Source: JABJAG01 sp965222215 (GTDB taxonomy: Bacteria > Pseudomonadota > Alphaproteobacteria > UBA6615). From it: a DNA stretch of 64,000 nt. Shown here one piece after another: positions 63,165-64,000 of this stretch. The stretch spans positions 1,922,001-1,986,000 of the forward strand of contig OZ244931.1 in assembly GCA_965222215.1 (NCBI GenBank). The letters run 5' to 3'. The notes under the pieces were generated by a model. It saw nothing but the letters and a program-made list of their open reading frames with translations, did no database searches and was not told where the DNA came from. Numbering within the stretch: position 1 is the stretch's first letter; every line of letters begins with the position of its first letter. Both the position numbers and the translations under genes were made by a program.

Positions 63165-64000
63165 CTACAAATACCCGAGTTCGAGCAGATAGAGGCTGAG
63201 TGCCGGGAAATTGATGAGCAGGATCAGCACGAGGAACATCATCACCGCGAACGGGAATGCGCCTGCGAAGATATCCGCCAGCGACACCGTCGGATCGTTG
63301 ATCGCGCTCTTGATGACGAAGCAGGAAATCCCCAGCGGCGGCGTCAGCAGCCCGATCTCCGCACCCACCACGGTAACAATGCCGAACCAGATCAGATCGA
63401 CATTGAAGGAGTCGAGCACGACAAGGAACAGTGGCACCACGATCAGGATGATCGACGCGGTTTCGATGATCGTTCCGAGCAATACCATCAACACGACGTA
63501 GATGAGCATCAGCTCACCCAGTGTCAGCTCGAATCCGGCCAGCCATTCCCCAAAAACCGTTGGCAGCGCGGCGACGCCGAGCATCCGGCTGTACATAGAG
63601 GCCGAGATGATGAGGAACAGGATCGTCGCGGTAATGTAGCCGGTCTCTACCAGCACCTCCCAGAGATCGCGCCAAGTGAAGCTGCGCTTGATGATCGCAA
63701 TGACCAGGGCGGCCAGCGCCCCCGCCGCGCCCGCTTCGACCGGGGTTACCACGCCGCCGTAAATTCCGCCGAGCACGACGAGAACGAGAACGACGACCGG
63801 AAGGATTTTCTTGACCAAATCCAGCCATGTCAGCTTCGCCCAGTCCTCCGCGGCGATATCGCCGGCCTGCTGGCCGCCGACGTATTTTGGAAAGACGAAG
63901 GCGAGGAACAGAATCAGAATGCCGAAACAGATCGCCAGAAGGATTCCGGGGATGATACCGGCAATGAACATCCTGCCGACCGACTGCTCGGTGACGATGG
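63165..64000 (-). CDS. TRAP transporter large permease (DctM-like), 5' part beyond window
   Basis: At least 277 C-terminal residues. The frame continues upstream of the ATG at 63971 (EQSVGR just before MFIAGIIPG), as inside known DctM proteins, so that ATG is internal and the gene starts outside the window. Several membrane segments, VVTPVEAGAAGALAALVIAI and WFGIVTVVGAEIGLLTPPLG identify the family. It imports a carboxylate with a small permease and a binding protein expected outside the right edge. Confidence 0.92.
   Translation of the reverse strand, partial: IVTEQSVGRMFIAGIIPGILLAICFGILILFLAFVFPKYVGGQQAGDIAAEDWAKLTWLDLVKKILPVVVLVLVVLGGIYGGVVTPVEAGAAGALAALVIAIIKRSFTWRDLWEVLVETGYITATILFLIISASMYSRMLGVAALPTVFGEWLAGFELTLGELMLIYVVLMVLLGTIIETASIILIVVPLFLVVLDSFNVDLIWFGIVTVVGAEIGLLTPPLGISCFVIKSAINDPTVSLADIFAGAFPFAVMMFLVLILLINFPALSLYLLELGYL

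Overview
The window is high-GC DNA with densely packed, mostly intact genes. Gene content points to an alphaproteobacterium, probably a marine or free-living Rhodospirillales-type lineage. The pointers are an Atm1-type exporter, a SapC-family protein, a CyaC-like cyclase, CO-dehydrogenase-family clusters and many SDR/TRAP/SMP-30 catabolic genes; the taxonomic placement is inference. I saw no rRNA, tRNA, CRISPR array, insertion sequence or prophage.

Region 1 (1-18085, minus strand): one reading frame stays open across the whole 18 kb and runs off the left edge, so the gene encodes more than 6000 residues. It begins with RTX calcium-binding repeats. Two Gly/Ser/His-rich linkers follow, each leading into a related RTX plus 'VQDWE' module. 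After these come long arrays of VCBS/cadherin-like repeats and two seven-bladed FG-GAP (integrin-alpha-like) propellers. The large plus-strand ORFs here, up to about 1390 codons, are antisense shadows of this gene.

Region 2 (18615-26276): an EamA-type permease; a small secreted protein; an AcuC-like deacetylase translationally coupled to a DUF192 protein; a TPP riboswitch controlling a ThiZ-ThiX-ThiY pyrimidine-precursor ABC transporter; and a convergent Atm1-type ABC exporter.

Region 3 (26346-35908, plus strand): a CO-dehydrogenase-family cluster. It encodes CoxG, the small, large and medium subunits (the large subunit has the form II motif AYRGAGR), CoxD- and CoxE-type maturation factors, XdhC split over two genes, and a molybdopterin-binding/MobA-like fusion. 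Together they would make and insert the Mo cofactor of a molybdenum hydroxylase.

Region 4 (35908-48048): two single-Sel1-repeat secreted proteins flank a very small flagellar-rod-like protein. A TPR protein, a membrane-anchored adenylate cyclase with histidine-rich transmembrane segments and a [2Fe-2S] domain, and a SapC protein follow. Next is a five-gene minus-strand operon: a Gld-type ABC ATPase, permease and auxiliary protein, a DUF4340 protein and an SDR. A membrane coiled-coil protein and a TauE/SafE permease close the region.

Region 5 (48256-64000): catabolic genes in several short divergent or convergent units. They include an SDR, an acyl-CoA synthetase, a GST, a metallo-beta-lactamase-fold protein, two FAH-family proteins, an amidohydrolase, a DapA-like aldolase coupled to a two-domain GNAT, a BKACE (DUF849), an SMP-30 lactonase, a nitroreductase, a trypsin-like protease, a D-2-hydroxyacid dehydrogenase, a PuuE-like deacetylase and a TRAP large permease cut by the right edge. 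This looks like uptake and degradation of carboxylic or keto acids; the substrate cannot be read from the sequence.
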